Positions 42,271 through 50,097 of a DNA stretch of 64,000 nt are shown in pieces. The stretch lies in assembly GCA_050261515.1 (NCBI GenBank), contig JBLNDJ010000042.1:62001-126000 (forward strand), given 5' to 3'. Under the pieces are notes generated by a model. The model did no database searches. It had not been told where the DNA came from and was given only the letters and a program-made list of their open reading frames with translations. The translations under genes were made by a program, and so were the position numbers. Every line of letters begins with the position of its first letter. Within the stretch, counting starts at the first letter, position 1. The stretch is from JBLNDJ01 sp050261515. Lineage in GTDB: Bacteria; Acidobacteriota; Terriglobia; Bryobacterales; Bryobacteraceae.

Positions 42271-43617
42271 ATGGCGAACATACTCACGGGCCGCCGCGGT
42301 TTCCTGCGGGCGGCGGGCGCGGCGCTCGGAGCAAGCTTCTGGGCAGACAAGACCCTCGAAGGCGCGGTTCACAACGTCAACACCAGCTCGAAGCCTTCCG
42401 AGCTCAAGATCACGGACCTGCGCGTCGCCGTTCTCGGGCGCTCCCCCATGCTGTGCCCGCTCATCCGCATCGACACCAACCAGGGCATCTACGGCCTCGG
42501 CGAAGTGCGCGACGGCGGCAGCAAAACCTACGCGCTCATGCTCAAGAGCCGCATCCTCGGCGAGAACCCCTGCAACGTCGATAAGATTTTCCGCAAGATC
42601 AAGCAATTCGGCGGTCCCGCGCGGCAGGCCGGCGGCGTCTGTGGAATCGAGATGGCGTTGTGGGACCTTGCCGGCAAGGCTTACGGTGTGCCCGTCTACC
42701 AAATGCTCGGCGGCAAGTTCCGCGACCGCATCCGCTGTTACGCCGACACCACCGAATCGCACGACCCCAAGCTCTACGGCCAGCGCCTCAAGCGCCGTGC
42801 CGAGGAAGGCTTCACCTGGCTCAAGATGGACCTCGGCATTGACCTCCTCAACGGAATCCCCGGCACCGTCACGCGACCCGCCCTGTCCGATGTCCGCGAA
42901 CGCGCCGGCGTGCAGCACATGTTCACCGGCATCGAGATCACGCCCAAAGGCGTCGAGGCGATGAGCGATTACGTCGGCGCCGTCCGCGAGCAGGTCGGCA
43001 TGGAGATCCCGCTCGCCGCCGACCACTTCGGACACATCGGTGTCAACTCCTGCATCAGGCTCGGCCGCGCGCTCGAAAAGTGGAACATGGCCTGGCTCGA
43101 AGACATGATCCCCTGGCAATACCCCGACCTGCTCAAGGAGATCAAAGATTCCATCGGAGTCCCGCTTTGCACGGGCGAGGACATCTATCTCAAGGAGACT
43201 TTCGAAGACCTGTGCCGCCGGCACGCGGTCGATGTCGTCCATCCCGACCTGGCGAGCGCCGGGGGCATCCTCGAGACGCACAAGATCGGAGACATGGCGC
43301 AGGAATACGGAGTCCCGATGGCGATGCACTTCGCCGGCTCGCCCATCTCCTGTTTCGCGAACGTCCACTGCGCCGCCGCGACGGAAAACTTCCTGGTGCT
43401 TGAAAACCACTCTGTGGACGTGCCCTGGTGGAACGACCTGGTCGAAGGGGTCGAAAAGCCGATCGTGAACAAAGGTTTCGTAACCGTGCCCAACAAGCCC
43501 GGCCTTGGCATCACCCTGAACGACGACGTAGTGAAGCAGCACCTGCTCGAGCCCAGTTACTTCGAGCCGACGCCCGAGTGGGACAAAGAGCGTTCCTGGG
43601 ACCGCACCTGGAGTTAA
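42271..43617 (+). CDS. Enolase-superfamily (mandelate racemase/muconate lactonising type) dehydratase with Tat-like leader
   Basis: A 448-aa protein with a twin-arginine leader (GRRGFLRAAGAALGA, residues 7-21) and an enolase-type capping domain followed by the catalytic barrel. Active-site elements: Lys in TWLKMDLGID, metal ligands in PLAADHFGH (Asp), WLEDMIPW (Glu) and LCTGEDIYL (Glu), and a His in MAMHFAGSPIS. This set suits sugar-acid dehydratases such as the galactonate/mannonate groups; the substrate is undetermined. AAGGAG lies before the ATG. Divergent from a sugar isomerase and convergent with a sialidase-fold gene, it forms part of a sugar-acid cluster. Export of an enolase-superfamily enzyme by Tat is less common and of interest. 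Confidence 0.87.
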   Translation: MANILTGRRGFLRAAGAALGASFWADKTLEGAVHNVNTSSKPSELKITDLRVAVLGRSPMLCPLIRIDTNQGIYGLGEVRDGGSKTYALMLKSRILGENPCNVDKIFRKIKQFGGPARQAGGVCGIEMALWDLAGKAYGVPVYQMLGGKFRDRIRCYADTTESHDPKLYGQRLKRRAEEGFTWLKMDLGIDLLNGIPGTVTRPALSDVRERAGVQHMFTGIEITPKGVEAMSDYVGAVREQVGMEIPLAADHFGHIGVNSCIRLGRALEKWNMAWLEDMIPWQYPDLLKEIKDSIGVPLCTGEDIYLKETFEDLCRRHAVDVVHPDLASAGGILETHKIGDMAQEYGVPMAMHFAGSPISCFANVHCAAATENFLVLENHSVDVPWWNDLVEGVEKPIVNKGFVTVPNKPGLGITLNDDVVKQHLLEPSYFEPTPEWDKERSWDRTWS

Positions 43618-43640
43618 GTGGGGCAGGGGCCCGGCCTGCG

Positions 43641-43657
43641 GCGGGCTCTCAGCCCGC
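43641..43657. terminator. Short hairpin between convergent dehydratase and sialidase-fold genes
   Basis: GCGGGCT (43641-43647) pairs with AGCCCGC (43651-43657) around three bases, overlapping the stop codon of the minus-strand gene. A short TT(C) follows; modest terminator. Confidence 0.55.
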
Positions 43658-44758
43658 TTCCCAAATCGTCGCGCCGATGAAGCGCTCCGCCTGCGAGTTG
43701 GTGTTGTAGTAATACGCCGTGACCAGCTTGCCGTCGGAGCGCTGAACGGTGCGGGGATAACCCAGATCCCAATTCCCGCCATCCTCGCGCAGCACGATCT
43801 CCTCGCCCCAGCTCCTGCCCTCATCGCCGCTGAGCCGCGCCCGAATCCCGAACGGCTTCACACGATATCCATACGTCAGCGCGAGACGCCCATCGGCCAG
43901 CCGCACCATGCTCGGCGGATTGCCGCCCGTCCCCGGCGCCGGCCGGCCCACATAACTCCACGTCTCCGGGCCGTCGTCCGACCGGTACAAGTCGATCCAC
44001 TCCCGATACCGGATCGCCGTCAAGATCGCGCCCCCCGGCAGCCGCACCGAAGAGGGCATGATGGCGTAATCGCGCCCCTCCGGCTCCGGGCACACAAACG
44101 AGAGCATCCGCCACGTCTTCGCCCCGTCATCGGTCCGGACCGCGATCACGCGCCCCTCCTTGCCATTGCGCTTGGCCGCTGTGAGAAACATCGTGAGATC
44201 GTGCGGCCCGTTCACAAGATAATCCGTGCGCGCCGCGGTCCCCGGCTGTCCGAAATTTGGAATGCGGAACGGCCCCTCCCAATGCTTTCCGCGGTCGAGC
44301 GTGTAGTAAAACCGCGACTCTCCGGCATCCACGCTGTTCATGCGAGCCGTGAGCGCAAACCCGGGGCTCGTGAAATCGATCCCGCCGGGACACTCCGCAA
44401 GCGCCCTCCCGCCCGCCTCGCCCGGCACGCCCGCAATCTTCTGATTCGGAGGCGGCTTCAGAGCCTCGTTCCGTTCGATCGCCCAACTCTCCCCGCCATC
44501 GAGGCTGCGCGCCAGCAAATGCTCCGCCGGCCGGTCGTAATCGATCGCGTGGTTATGCCCGGAATTATGGTGAAGCCACCCAAGCTCGAACCCGACCAGA
44601 ATCTCATCGCCCCAGCGCCACGCCCCATGGTTCGCCGGCCACCCCGCAAACCGGCCCGCGCTCCGGCAGACCTCCACATGCTTCACCACGCGGGGGGCCG
44701 CCATTCTGCCCCACGCCGCCAGCCCGGCCGTTACTCCAAGAAAAGTCCGCCTGACCAT
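43649..44758 (-). CDS. Secreted sialidase-fold exo-hydrolase-like protein with Tat-like leader
   Basis: The 369-aa product begins MVRRTFLGVTAGLAAWG, a twin-arginine-type leader. The mature part is a sialidase-type propeller: HLLARSLDGGESWAIERNEAL and IRARLSGDEGRSWGEEIVLRED are clear Asp-box repeats (S-x-D-x-G-x-x-W), with further RTDDGAKTWRM and YRSDDGPETWSY copies. Arginines that could form a sialidase-like triad include those in SSVRLPGG and YPRTVQRSDG. It probably acts outside the cytoplasm on acidic sugars. Upstream frame extension to 44854 lacks a signal. Distinct in sequence from the BNR_4-type protein at 34455. Confidence 0.82.
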   Translation of the reverse strand: MVRRTFLGVTAGLAAWGRMAAPRVVKHVEVCRSAGRFAGWPANHGAWRWGDEILVGFELGWLHHNSGHNHAIDYDRPAEHLLARSLDGGESWAIERNEALKPPPNQKIAGVPGEAGGRALAECPGGIDFTSPGFALTARMNSVDAGESRFYYTLDRGKHWEGPFRIPNFGQPGTAARTDYLVNGPHDLTMFLTAAKRNGKEGRVIAVRTDDGAKTWRMLSFVCPEPEGRDYAIMPSSVRLPGGAILTAIRYREWIDLYRSDDGPETWSYVGRPAPGTGGNPPSMVRLADGRLALTYGYRVKPFGIRARLSGDEGRSWGEEIVLREDGGNWDLGYPRTVQRSDGKLVTAYYYNTNSQAERFIGATIWEAG

Positions 44759-44832
44759 GCGCAAATTGTAGAGCGAACCGGCCCGCGGTTGCTCGCCGGA
44801 AACCGGGAGCAGGGCGACCCTTGGGGAACCTG

Positions 44833-44908
44833 ATCCGCGTTCATCTGCGTTCACCGGCGGCCAGTAATGTTTTTATTCAGACGCCGATGAACGCAGATGA
44901 ACGCCGAT
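44833..44908. repeat. Long imperfect inverted repeat, dispersed-repeat type
   Basis: The left arm (44833-44860) and right arm (44881-44908) are 28 bases each and complementary in 25, around a 20-base AT-rich loop containing TTTTTATT. The core GTTCATCTGCGTTCA repeats the GTTCATC unit within each arm. From memory, this sequence type recurs widely in bacterial genomes. It fills most of the gap between a sialidase-fold gene and a LolA-like gene. Confidence 0.8.
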
Positions 44909-44955
44909 AAGACCTGGCGGCCCCGCCGAGTCGAGGGTGAGCTAGAGTAAGGATC

Positions 44956-45687
44956 ATGCACTTTCCCCTTCCGGCCGCATTTCTCCTCGCCGCCGTCGCC
45001 GCCGCCGCGCAATCGGCCAAGCCTGGCCTCACCGCCGCCCAGATCATCGACCAATCCATCCAGGCCACGGGCGGGCAGGCCGCAATGGAGAAGCTCACGA
45101 GCACCTATGCGAAGGGCGTGATGGAGTTCACCGCGCAGGGCTCCCACGGCACTATGGAGTTCTTCTCCAAGGCGCCCAATAAGCAGCTCGTCGTCATGAA
45201 TCTCGAGTCGGTCGGCGAGGTCAAGCAGGCTTTTGATGGCCAGGTCGCCTGGGGCCAGGACCCCACCGGCCAGATCATCGAGCTCACAGGCGCGCCGCTC
45301 GACGACATGAAGCAGAGCGCCGTCTTTAACGCCGCGCTCAAGTGGCGCGAGCTCTTCCCCAAGGCCGAGCTCGCGGGTGAAGAAACCATCGGCGGCCGCA
45401 AGGCGCTCGCCGTCAGGCTCACCAACACGAAGGGAAAGCCGGTCACGCGTTACTATGACGCCGAAACGTTCCTGCTGCTGCGCGAAACCGGCACGCGCGA
45501 AACGGCGCAAGGGCCCATGGACATCACCGTGGATTTCTCCGACTACCGCGACGTCGGCGGCATCAAAGCGCCGTTCGCGGTCAAGCAGTCGCTGCCCATC
45601 GGCGATATCCTGCTCAAGATTTCCGAGATGAAGAACAACGTCGAGATCGACGACGCGAAGTTTACCCGCCCGGCGGAAAAGAAATAG
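44956..45687 (+). CDS. Secreted LolA-fold-like protein, function unknown
   Basis: A 243-aa product with signal peptide (MHFPLPAAFLLAAVAAAAQS) followed by AAQIIDQSIQATGGQAAMEKLTSTYAKGVMEF. The latter is the opening common to acidobacterial proteins of the LolA/LppX-like fold that bind lipid, often attached to zinc-protease genes. The body shows long amphipathic beta strands (ITVDFSDYRDVGGIKAPFAVKQSL) and ends near EIDDAKFTRPAEKK. No peptidase is adjacent. The last 26 bases overlap the convergent methyltransferase-like gene. Role inferred as envelope lipid handling, low certainty. Confidence 0.72.
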   Translation: MHFPLPAAFLLAAVAAAAQSAKPGLTAAQIIDQSIQATGGQAAMEKLTSTYAKGVMEFTAQGSHGTMEFFSKAPNKQLVVMNLESVGEVKQAFDGQVAWGQDPTGQIIELTGAPLDDMKQSAVFNAALKWRELFPKAELAGEETIGGRKALAVRLTNTKGKPVTRYYDAETFLLLRETGTRETAQGPMDITVDFSDYRDVGGIKAPFAVKQSLPIGDILLKISEMKNNVEIDDAKFTRPAEKK

Positions 45688-46240
45688 CCTTCCACACCAG
45701 CAGCGCCGCCCCGGCCATGTATCCGATGAGCGCCTGGTATTCTTCGTTTTTCCGGTAGAGCCGCCACTCGAAGCGCGCCGTGCCCGTCGCGCGCAGGCGC
45801 GGCCATAGCATCGGGACGCGCTGCGCGTATAGTTTGTACTCCGGAAACAGCTTCCGCAGGTGCTGCTCTTCGAGTTCGATCGCGGGCAGGTAGACGAACG
45901 CGAACGCCGCCGCGAACAGCGCGGCGAGCAGCGGCTCGCGCGATGCGATGGCCAGGCCCGCGGCCGCAAGCGCGGTCCCCACGTACAGCGGATTCCGCAC
46001 GTGCGCGTAGGGCCCGCTGGTCGCCAGCCGTTCGTTCTTGGCCAGGTGGCCCGCGGCCCATCCGCGCAGCAGCAATCCTGCCGCCGCCACCGGAAGTCCC
46101 CAGGCGAGCGACCACGCATCCGGCTTCGAAAACCACGCGAACGCGGCCACCAGCACGAACCCGAGCGGCACGCGCAGGCGCGCCGCCAGGTCCGCATAAG
46201 GTTTCGGAAACCAGTACCGGCGCGTCACTTCGAAACGCAC
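45662..46240 (-). CDS. Isoprenylcysteine carboxyl methyltransferase (ICMT)/PEMT-family membrane protein
   Basis: A 192-aa integral membrane protein with about four or five helices. The SAM-binding signature of the ICMT/PEMT superfamily is seen in ATSGPYAHVRNPLYVGTAL (72-90) and the C-terminal ELEEQHLRKLFPEYKLYAQRV (123-142) region, whose RNPLY and EEQ-x(6)-F-x-x-Y motifs are typical. Bacterial relatives methylate lipids or other hydrophobic targets; the substrate is unknown. It starts 16 bases inside the end of the GT9 gene and so is probably last in the heptose operon. Confidence 0.85.
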   Translation of the reverse strand: MRFEVTRRYWFPKPYADLAARLRVPLGFVLVAAFAWFSKPDAWSLAWGLPVAAAGLLLRGWAAGHLAKNERLATSGPYAHVRNPLYVGTALAAAGLAIASREPLLAALFAAAFAFVYLPAIELEEQHLRKLFPEYKLYAQRVPMLWPRLRATGTARFEWRLYRKNEEYQALIGYMAGAALLVWKAISFPPGG

Positions 46241-47238
46241 CCCGCCGCCGTGCCCCGCGCCGAGAGGCGCTGCTTCAGGGCCTCGAATACCGCATCAGAA
46301 GAAATCTCGTTCATGCTCGGATCGGGCTCCGGCAGCCGCTTGTAGCTGGTCGCGGCATTCGGGCTGCGCAGGACCGTGAAGGTCGCGCCGTGCGGCCCGT
46401 TGCGTGCCGGGTCCGTCGGGCCGAAGATCGCCACGCCCGGCTTTCCGAGCGCCGCGGCCAGGTGCATCGGGCCGCTGTCGATCCCGAGTACCGCCGCCGC
46501 GCGCCGCGTCGCGTGGATCAGGCCCGCGATGCCGCCCGTGTTGACAACCGCGCCGCGCACGCGCGCGAGCGTCTCGGCCACTCCCGGCGCGCCGTTCAGC
46601 ACCAGCTTCACGCCAAGCTCATCGCGCAGCCGGTTCGCCAGCGTGCTGTAGTTCTCGAGCGGCCATTGTTTCGCGCCCCATCCGGCCAGCGGATTCGCCA
46701 GCACGAAATCCCCATCGGGCAGCTCGCCTTCGGGCGCGCCCTCGGGGAGGGGAAACGCGGTGAGCATGGTGGAAGCGCCCGCCGCCGCCGCGAGTTCGAG
46801 GTTCATGTCCACCACGTGCGCGCTCCCCGCGCGCACTGGCCGCGAGTAGAACGCCGCCGCGATTTTCTCGCGCAGCAAAGAATGGTGGAACCCGTAGATG
46901 CGTTCGGCGCGCGCGACCGACGCGATGAGAGCCGACTGCACCAGCCCCTGAAAATCCACGGCGAAATCGTACCGGCTCTCGCGCAGGTGCCGCCACGCCT
47001 CGCGCACACTCTTCAGGCTGCGCCGGTCGAAGGGGATCAGGCGGTCGATGAAAGGATTCGATTCGAGCAGAGGCGACCAGCGCGGATGAACGATCCAGGT
47101 CAGCACGCATCCGGGGAAGCCGTGCTTGAGCGTGGCCACCGCGGGGAGGGCGTGAATGATGTCCCCCATCGAGCCGATCCGCACCACCAGAATGCGGCAT
47201 CCGGCCGGGGAACTGCTATTTGTGGCGGCTCTGGACAT
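46225..47238 (-). CDS. Glycosyltransferase family 9, heptosyltransferase I-like
   Basis: A 337-aa GT-B enzyme of the ADP-heptose:LPS heptosyltransferase family. N-terminal RILVVRIGSMGDIIHALPAVATLKHGFP is diagnostic; later VDFQGLVQSALIA, ANPLAGWGAKQWPLENYSTLANRL and VLGIDSGPMHLAAALGKPGVAIFGPTDPARNGPHG form the donor site. It adds a heptose to Kdo or to the first heptose of LPS inner core on the cytoplasmic face. The opening GSMGD resembles WaaC. It overlaps the upstream cytidylyltransferase-like gene by 23 bases and the downstream ICMT-like gene by 16. Confidence 0.9.
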   Translation of the reverse strand: MSRAATNSSSPAGCRILVVRIGSMGDIIHALPAVATLKHGFPGCVLTWIVHPRWSPLLESNPFIDRLIPFDRRSLKSVREAWRHLRESRYDFAVDFQGLVQSALIASVARAERIYGFHHSLLREKIAAAFYSRPVRAGSAHVVDMNLELAAAAGASTMLTAFPLPEGAPEGELPDGDFVLANPLAGWGAKQWPLENYSTLANRLRDELGVKLVLNGAPGVAETLARVRGAVVNTGGIAGLIHATRRAAAVLGIDSGPMHLAAALGKPGVAIFGPTDPARNGPHGATFTVLRSPNAATSYKRLPEPDPSMNEISSDAVFEALKQRLSARGTAAGCVSK

Positions 47239-47596
47239 GGCGTATCAGGTCCTGCCTGCGGCGCTCATCCATCTCATCGTCGCGAAACAACTCGTCCGGC
47301 TCGACGCCGGACAGAATGGTGTCCAGCTCCCCTCCGAGGATCACAAAGTCAACCGCAGCGAGCGCGGCAACCAGTTCGGCCCGGGCCCGCGCGGCAAGAA
47401 CCGGGTGCTCCGGTTCGCGTATGACAGCCACGAGAACGCTATCCCGATCCGCCAGCTCCTGTAGCCTGCGCGCGTGCGCCGCCAGCAGCGGATCGAAGTA
47501 GCTCGTTACGAGCTTAACGCGTTTTCCCGCGGCGCGCGCCCGCCCGGCCGCTTCGGCCGCCGCTTCCGGGCTCACGATTTTTGACCTTGTGTCCAC
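47216..47596 (-). CDS. Degenerate RfaE2/HldE-like nucleotidyltransferase-fold protein
   Basis: The 126-aa product resembles the heptose-1-phosphate adenylyltransferase domain: VKLVTSYFDPLLAAHARRLQELADRDSVLVAVI corresponds to GCYDILHPGHVRLLEAARSLGDLLILAL of the true enzyme at 50098. RAELVAALAAVDFVILGGE corresponds to RAALAVGIEAVDAVTLFDE. The catalytic HxGH is replaced by LAAH, so nucleotide transfer is unlikely. The start is GTG at 47596 with AGGA five bases upstream; an inner GTG is possible. Sitting between two heptosyltransferases, it may be an accessory or regulatory paralogue. Overlaps both neighbours. Confidence 0.65.
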   Translation of the reverse strand: MDTRSKIVSPEAAAEAAGRARAAGKRVKLVTSYFDPLLAAHARRLQELADRDSVLVAVIREPEHPVLAARARAELVAALAAVDFVILGGELDTILSGVEPDELFRDDEMDERRRQDLIRHVQSRHK

Positions 47597-47936
47597 GTTC
47601 CTGACTCTCGATGAACGGCCGCAACGCCCGGCCGTCCGCAATCGCCGATTCGCGCTCGGCGTCTAACAATTCCTCGCGCTCGGCGCTCCAATCTCCCGCG
47701 CCGAAGATCACCGCGTCCGTGGCGCCCAGGCGGTCGAGCGCCGCTTCGAGCACGGGCTCGCGCGATTCCGTGACGCCGTCGGGATCGACGCCCAAGGCTG
47801 CCAGTTCCCGCCGCTCCGCCTCCCCGCCGAGACCCGCGGCTTCCACCCGCGTGCCCGCCTTCCGCAGCTCCCGGACAGTCTCCATCTCCAGGCGGAAGTC
47901 CGCGACCACGAGCACCACACGCAACCTGTCCTTCAC
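47514..47936 (-). CDS. Hypothetical Rossmann-like protein in the heptose operon
   Basis: A 140-aa product beginning MKDRLRVVLVVADFRLEMETVRELRKAGTRVEAAGLGGE, an alpha/beta pattern with no nucleotide-binding glycine loop. A second strand-helix unit follows (ATDAVIFGAGDWSAEREELL). After residue about 112 it becomes basic and low complexity (ERGHKVKNREPGSGGRSGRAG), and this end overlaps the next gene by 83 bases, so the stop or the overlap may not be native. Start GTG seven bases after the upstream waaF-like stop. I do not recognise the family; context suggests inner-core LPS work. Confidence 0.55.
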   Translation of the reverse strand: MKDRLRVVLVVADFRLEMETVRELRKAGTRVEAAGLGGEAERRELAALGVDPDGVTESREPVLEAALDRLGATDAVIFGAGDWSAEREELLDAERESAIADGRALRPFIESQERGHKVKNREPGSGGRSGRAGARRGKTR

Positions 47937-47943
47937 CGATCCT

Positions 47944-48954
47944 CTATTTGAGCAGGCCGAGCGCCGTCTCCGCCACTTTTTCCGCCGTCACGGCCGTCAT
48001 GCACCGGTGGTCGATCGGGCAATCGCGCAGCATGCACGGGCTGCAATCGACCGGCTCGCGCACGATGATCGATCGCGGCCCGGCCGGCGAAGTGGCGAAG
48101 TACTCGGTGGGACCGAACACCGCGACGGTCGGGACCGCGAGCGCCGAAGCCACGTGCATCGCCCCGGAATCGTTGGTGAGAAACACCCGGCAAGCCGCGG
48201 CCAGCTCGATGAACTGAAGCAGGCTCGTTTCTCCCGCCAGGTTCAGCACCGGACATCCAGCCCGCCGCACCTCCTCCGCCATCGCCTGGCACAAAGGACG
48301 TTCCTGGCGGGACCCGAACAAGGCAACCGAGCCGCCGATCGACGCGGCCACCGAGAGCGCGCTTGAGACGAACCGCTCCGGGATCCACTGCTTCGCCCGG
48401 CTGTTCTGAGCCCCCGGACTGACCCCGACCACCGGACCCTCGAACCCCATCGCGCGAAACAGTTCCGCGCCGGACCGGCAAGCCTCGGCGGCAGCGTGCA
48501 GTGTGACGGGAGCGTCGGCGGGCAACTCGGAAAGCAACCCCGCCCGCCGCAGCAATTCCAGATAGTAGAACCGCTCATGCTGCGGGATCTCGCCCGGCTT
48601 CGGAGGAGCGACCGCCTTGGTCAGCAGCACGCCCCGCCGGTCGCGGTCATACCCGATGCGATTCGGAATCCCCGCCATCCACGCAACCAGCGCAGATTCG
48701 AACGAATTCGGCAGCAAAATGGCGGCGTCGAAGCCCCGCGACCGAAGCGATCGGGCCAGCTTAAGGCGGCCATCGGCAACAATGACCTCGTCCACGCAAG
48801 CTTCCCGCCGATAAAGCTCCGCGACCCACCCCCGAGCCAGCACCGCAACGTGGGCCTCCGGGAATCGTTCGCGCACGGCCCGGACCGCCGGCAACGCCAT
48901 CACGGCATCGCCAAGCCAATTCGTTGCCCGCACCAAAATCCGAGTCCACGCCAC
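47944..48954 (-). CDS. waaF: Lipopolysaccharide heptosyltransferase II-like GT9
   Basis: A 336-aa GT9 enzyme with the WaaF-type opening RILVRATNWLGDAVMALPAVRAVRERFP (the NWLGD motif is characteristic). It also has AILLPNSFESALVAWMAGIPNRIGY, VVGVSPGAQNSRAKQWIPERF and VFLTNDSGAMHVASALAVPTVAVFGPTEYFATSP. The product would transfer the second heptose from ADP-heptose in LPS inner-core assembly. The start is GTG without a clear ribosome site. First of five tightly packed minus-strand genes running to 45.66 kb; together with rfaE2 and the second GT9 it shows that this organism makes heptose-containing LPS. Confidence 0.92.
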   Translation of the reverse strand: MAWTRILVRATNWLGDAVMALPAVRAVRERFPEAHVAVLARGWVAELYRREACVDEVIVADGRLKLARSLRSRGFDAAILLPNSFESALVAWMAGIPNRIGYDRDRRGVLLTKAVAPPKPGEIPQHERFYYLELLRRAGLLSELPADAPVTLHAAAEACRSGAELFRAMGFEGPVVGVSPGAQNSRAKQWIPERFVSSALSVAASIGGSVALFGSRQERPLCQAMAEEVRRAGCPVLNLAGETSLLQFIELAAACRVFLTNDSGAMHVASALAVPTVAVFGPTEYFATSPAGPRSIIVREPVDCSPCMLRDCPIDHRCMTAVTAEKVAETALGLLK

Positions 48955-48989
48955 TTGCTTAGCGTACTACTCCGCTCGGCAGGCGTCGT

Positions 48990-49478
48990 TTAGTCGTGCG
49001 GACCACCCGGACTCGATGTCTCCCCGATGGTGCGGCAAACGGACTGAGATGTTGTCCGATCGAGAAGATTCGCTGCCTGCGCCTCCTCGATTTCCGGCGC
49101 AGGTCGAACCGCATCCTCAAGTTTTCTGAGCTGGACCCTTTGACGCTCACTGAGAAGATTCGTGTTGTGCCGCGTGACACTCAGTCGATAGTTCTCGACC
49201 TCGCCGCACACTGCGGCAATTCGGGCGCGAAGTTGTCCTGCCGTTACCGCTTGTGTCTCACGCGCCATCTTGTTTTGAATCGCAGCGATCTCGCGTTCCT
49301 TTCCCATCGACCATTTTGCATAGTGCTGGTTCGCCTGAAGCAAAAGGTTGACTTGCATGTCAGTAAGGCCCAGGTACTGCTGGAGCATGGGGAGATAGGG
49401 GGGGAGCTTTTCCCAGGCCACCGCATCTGATTGAGCCGCTATGACGGCCCACAAGAACATCGGAAGCGTTCTTCTCAT
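48990..49478 (-). CDS. Small secreted Spy/CpxP-like (LTxxQ-type) protein
   Basis: This 162-aa product has a short signal peptide (MRRTLPMFLWAVIAAQSDAVA) and an almost entirely helical mature part. YLGLTDMQVNLLLQANQHYAKW and LLSERQRVQLRKLEDAV are LTxxQ-like repeats, as in the periplasmic chaperone Spy and its relatives. Cys occurs in AAVCGEVENY and SVCRTIGE near the end. GGAAG lies before the ATG at 49478; an in-frame TTG three codons upstream is less likely. Composition is lower in GC than neighbours. It stands just upstream of waaF on the same strand; function by fold analogy only. Confidence 0.6.
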   Translation of the reverse strand: MRRTLPMFLWAVIAAQSDAVAWEKLPPYLPMLQQYLGLTDMQVNLLLQANQHYAKWSMGKEREIAAIQNKMARETQAVTAGQLRARIAAVCGEVENYRLSVTRHNTNLLSERQRVQLRKLEDAVRPAPEIEEAQAANLLDRTTSQSVCRTIGETSSPGGPHD

Positions 49479-50097
49479 GTCTTCCAAGGTACTACTTCTG
49501 AAGTGGCAGGCGTGCGTCTACACGGTGGAGGAGAGCATCGAGGCTGACCTTAGTCGGCGCGGTACATGAGGCAATGCGCGAGTTAGCGCATCCCCCGATC
49601 TTCTTCTCCTTCTATTCTACCAAGTCCTGAATACTTCCACTGGAGCCAGCAGCGGATAGCCCTTGTCAAGGCCCTAATTTACACTCAGAATTTTACGCGG
49701 CCGAGCGCCAGTTGTAGTCCGCAGTACAATGAATATTGCAGCACCCAATATCCGTGCCTTACGGTCGAGTATTTCGTGGAATACACCGACTGTAACTACA
49801 CGCACACGACATCGTACATCTACCTGTGCTGCCGCCCTATATAGCGGCTCAGTTTGGCTCCGCCGTGAGTTTTTACGGCGGGGGCGACGCCCCGTTCGCG
49901 TCCGCCGGGTAGGCTGACCGGCGGACGCAAACAGCAAATCCGCACATTGGGTGAACAAACGCGAATGCCGACGCGCAGGATCGACGTCAGCCTTCCGAGC
50001 GGACACAGCCATTTGGACCCGGCCAGAATATCACATTGCCCAAGCCGACCATCGGGCGGGCACGGCTGATGGCCGCCTGCGCTACCATAGTCTCCCG
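49479..50097. other. Low-GC intergenic region without a convincing gene
   Basis: No frame here has a credible start plus gene-like content. On the plus strand one frame is open from 49575 to 49844 with no ATG, GTG or TTG; its last 44 codons are rich in Cys and Tyr (for example EYCSTQYPCLTVEY, YIYLCC), as in a decayed small secreted protein. GC content falls near 49.6-49.85 kb and rises sharply in a hairpin cluster. The region contains the promoters for the Spy-like gene and for rfaE2. Confidence 0.5.
49860..49928. repeat. Cluster of three consecutive hairpins
   Basis: Stem 1: CCGCCGT (49860-49866) with ACGGCGG (49875-49881). Stem 2: GGGGC (49881-49885) with GCCCC (49889-49893), sharing one base with stem 1. 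Stem 3: GCGTCCGCCGG (49898-49908) with CCGGCGGACGC (49918-49928), 11 perfect pairs and a nine-base loop. No T-run on either side. REP-like rather than a terminator; no gene reads into it from the left. Confidence 0.7.

Noticed and set aside
49674..50012. 112-codon minus-strand frame in the low-GC spacer
   Set aside because: Arg-rich product running through the hairpin cluster, no ribosome site and no family resemblance.
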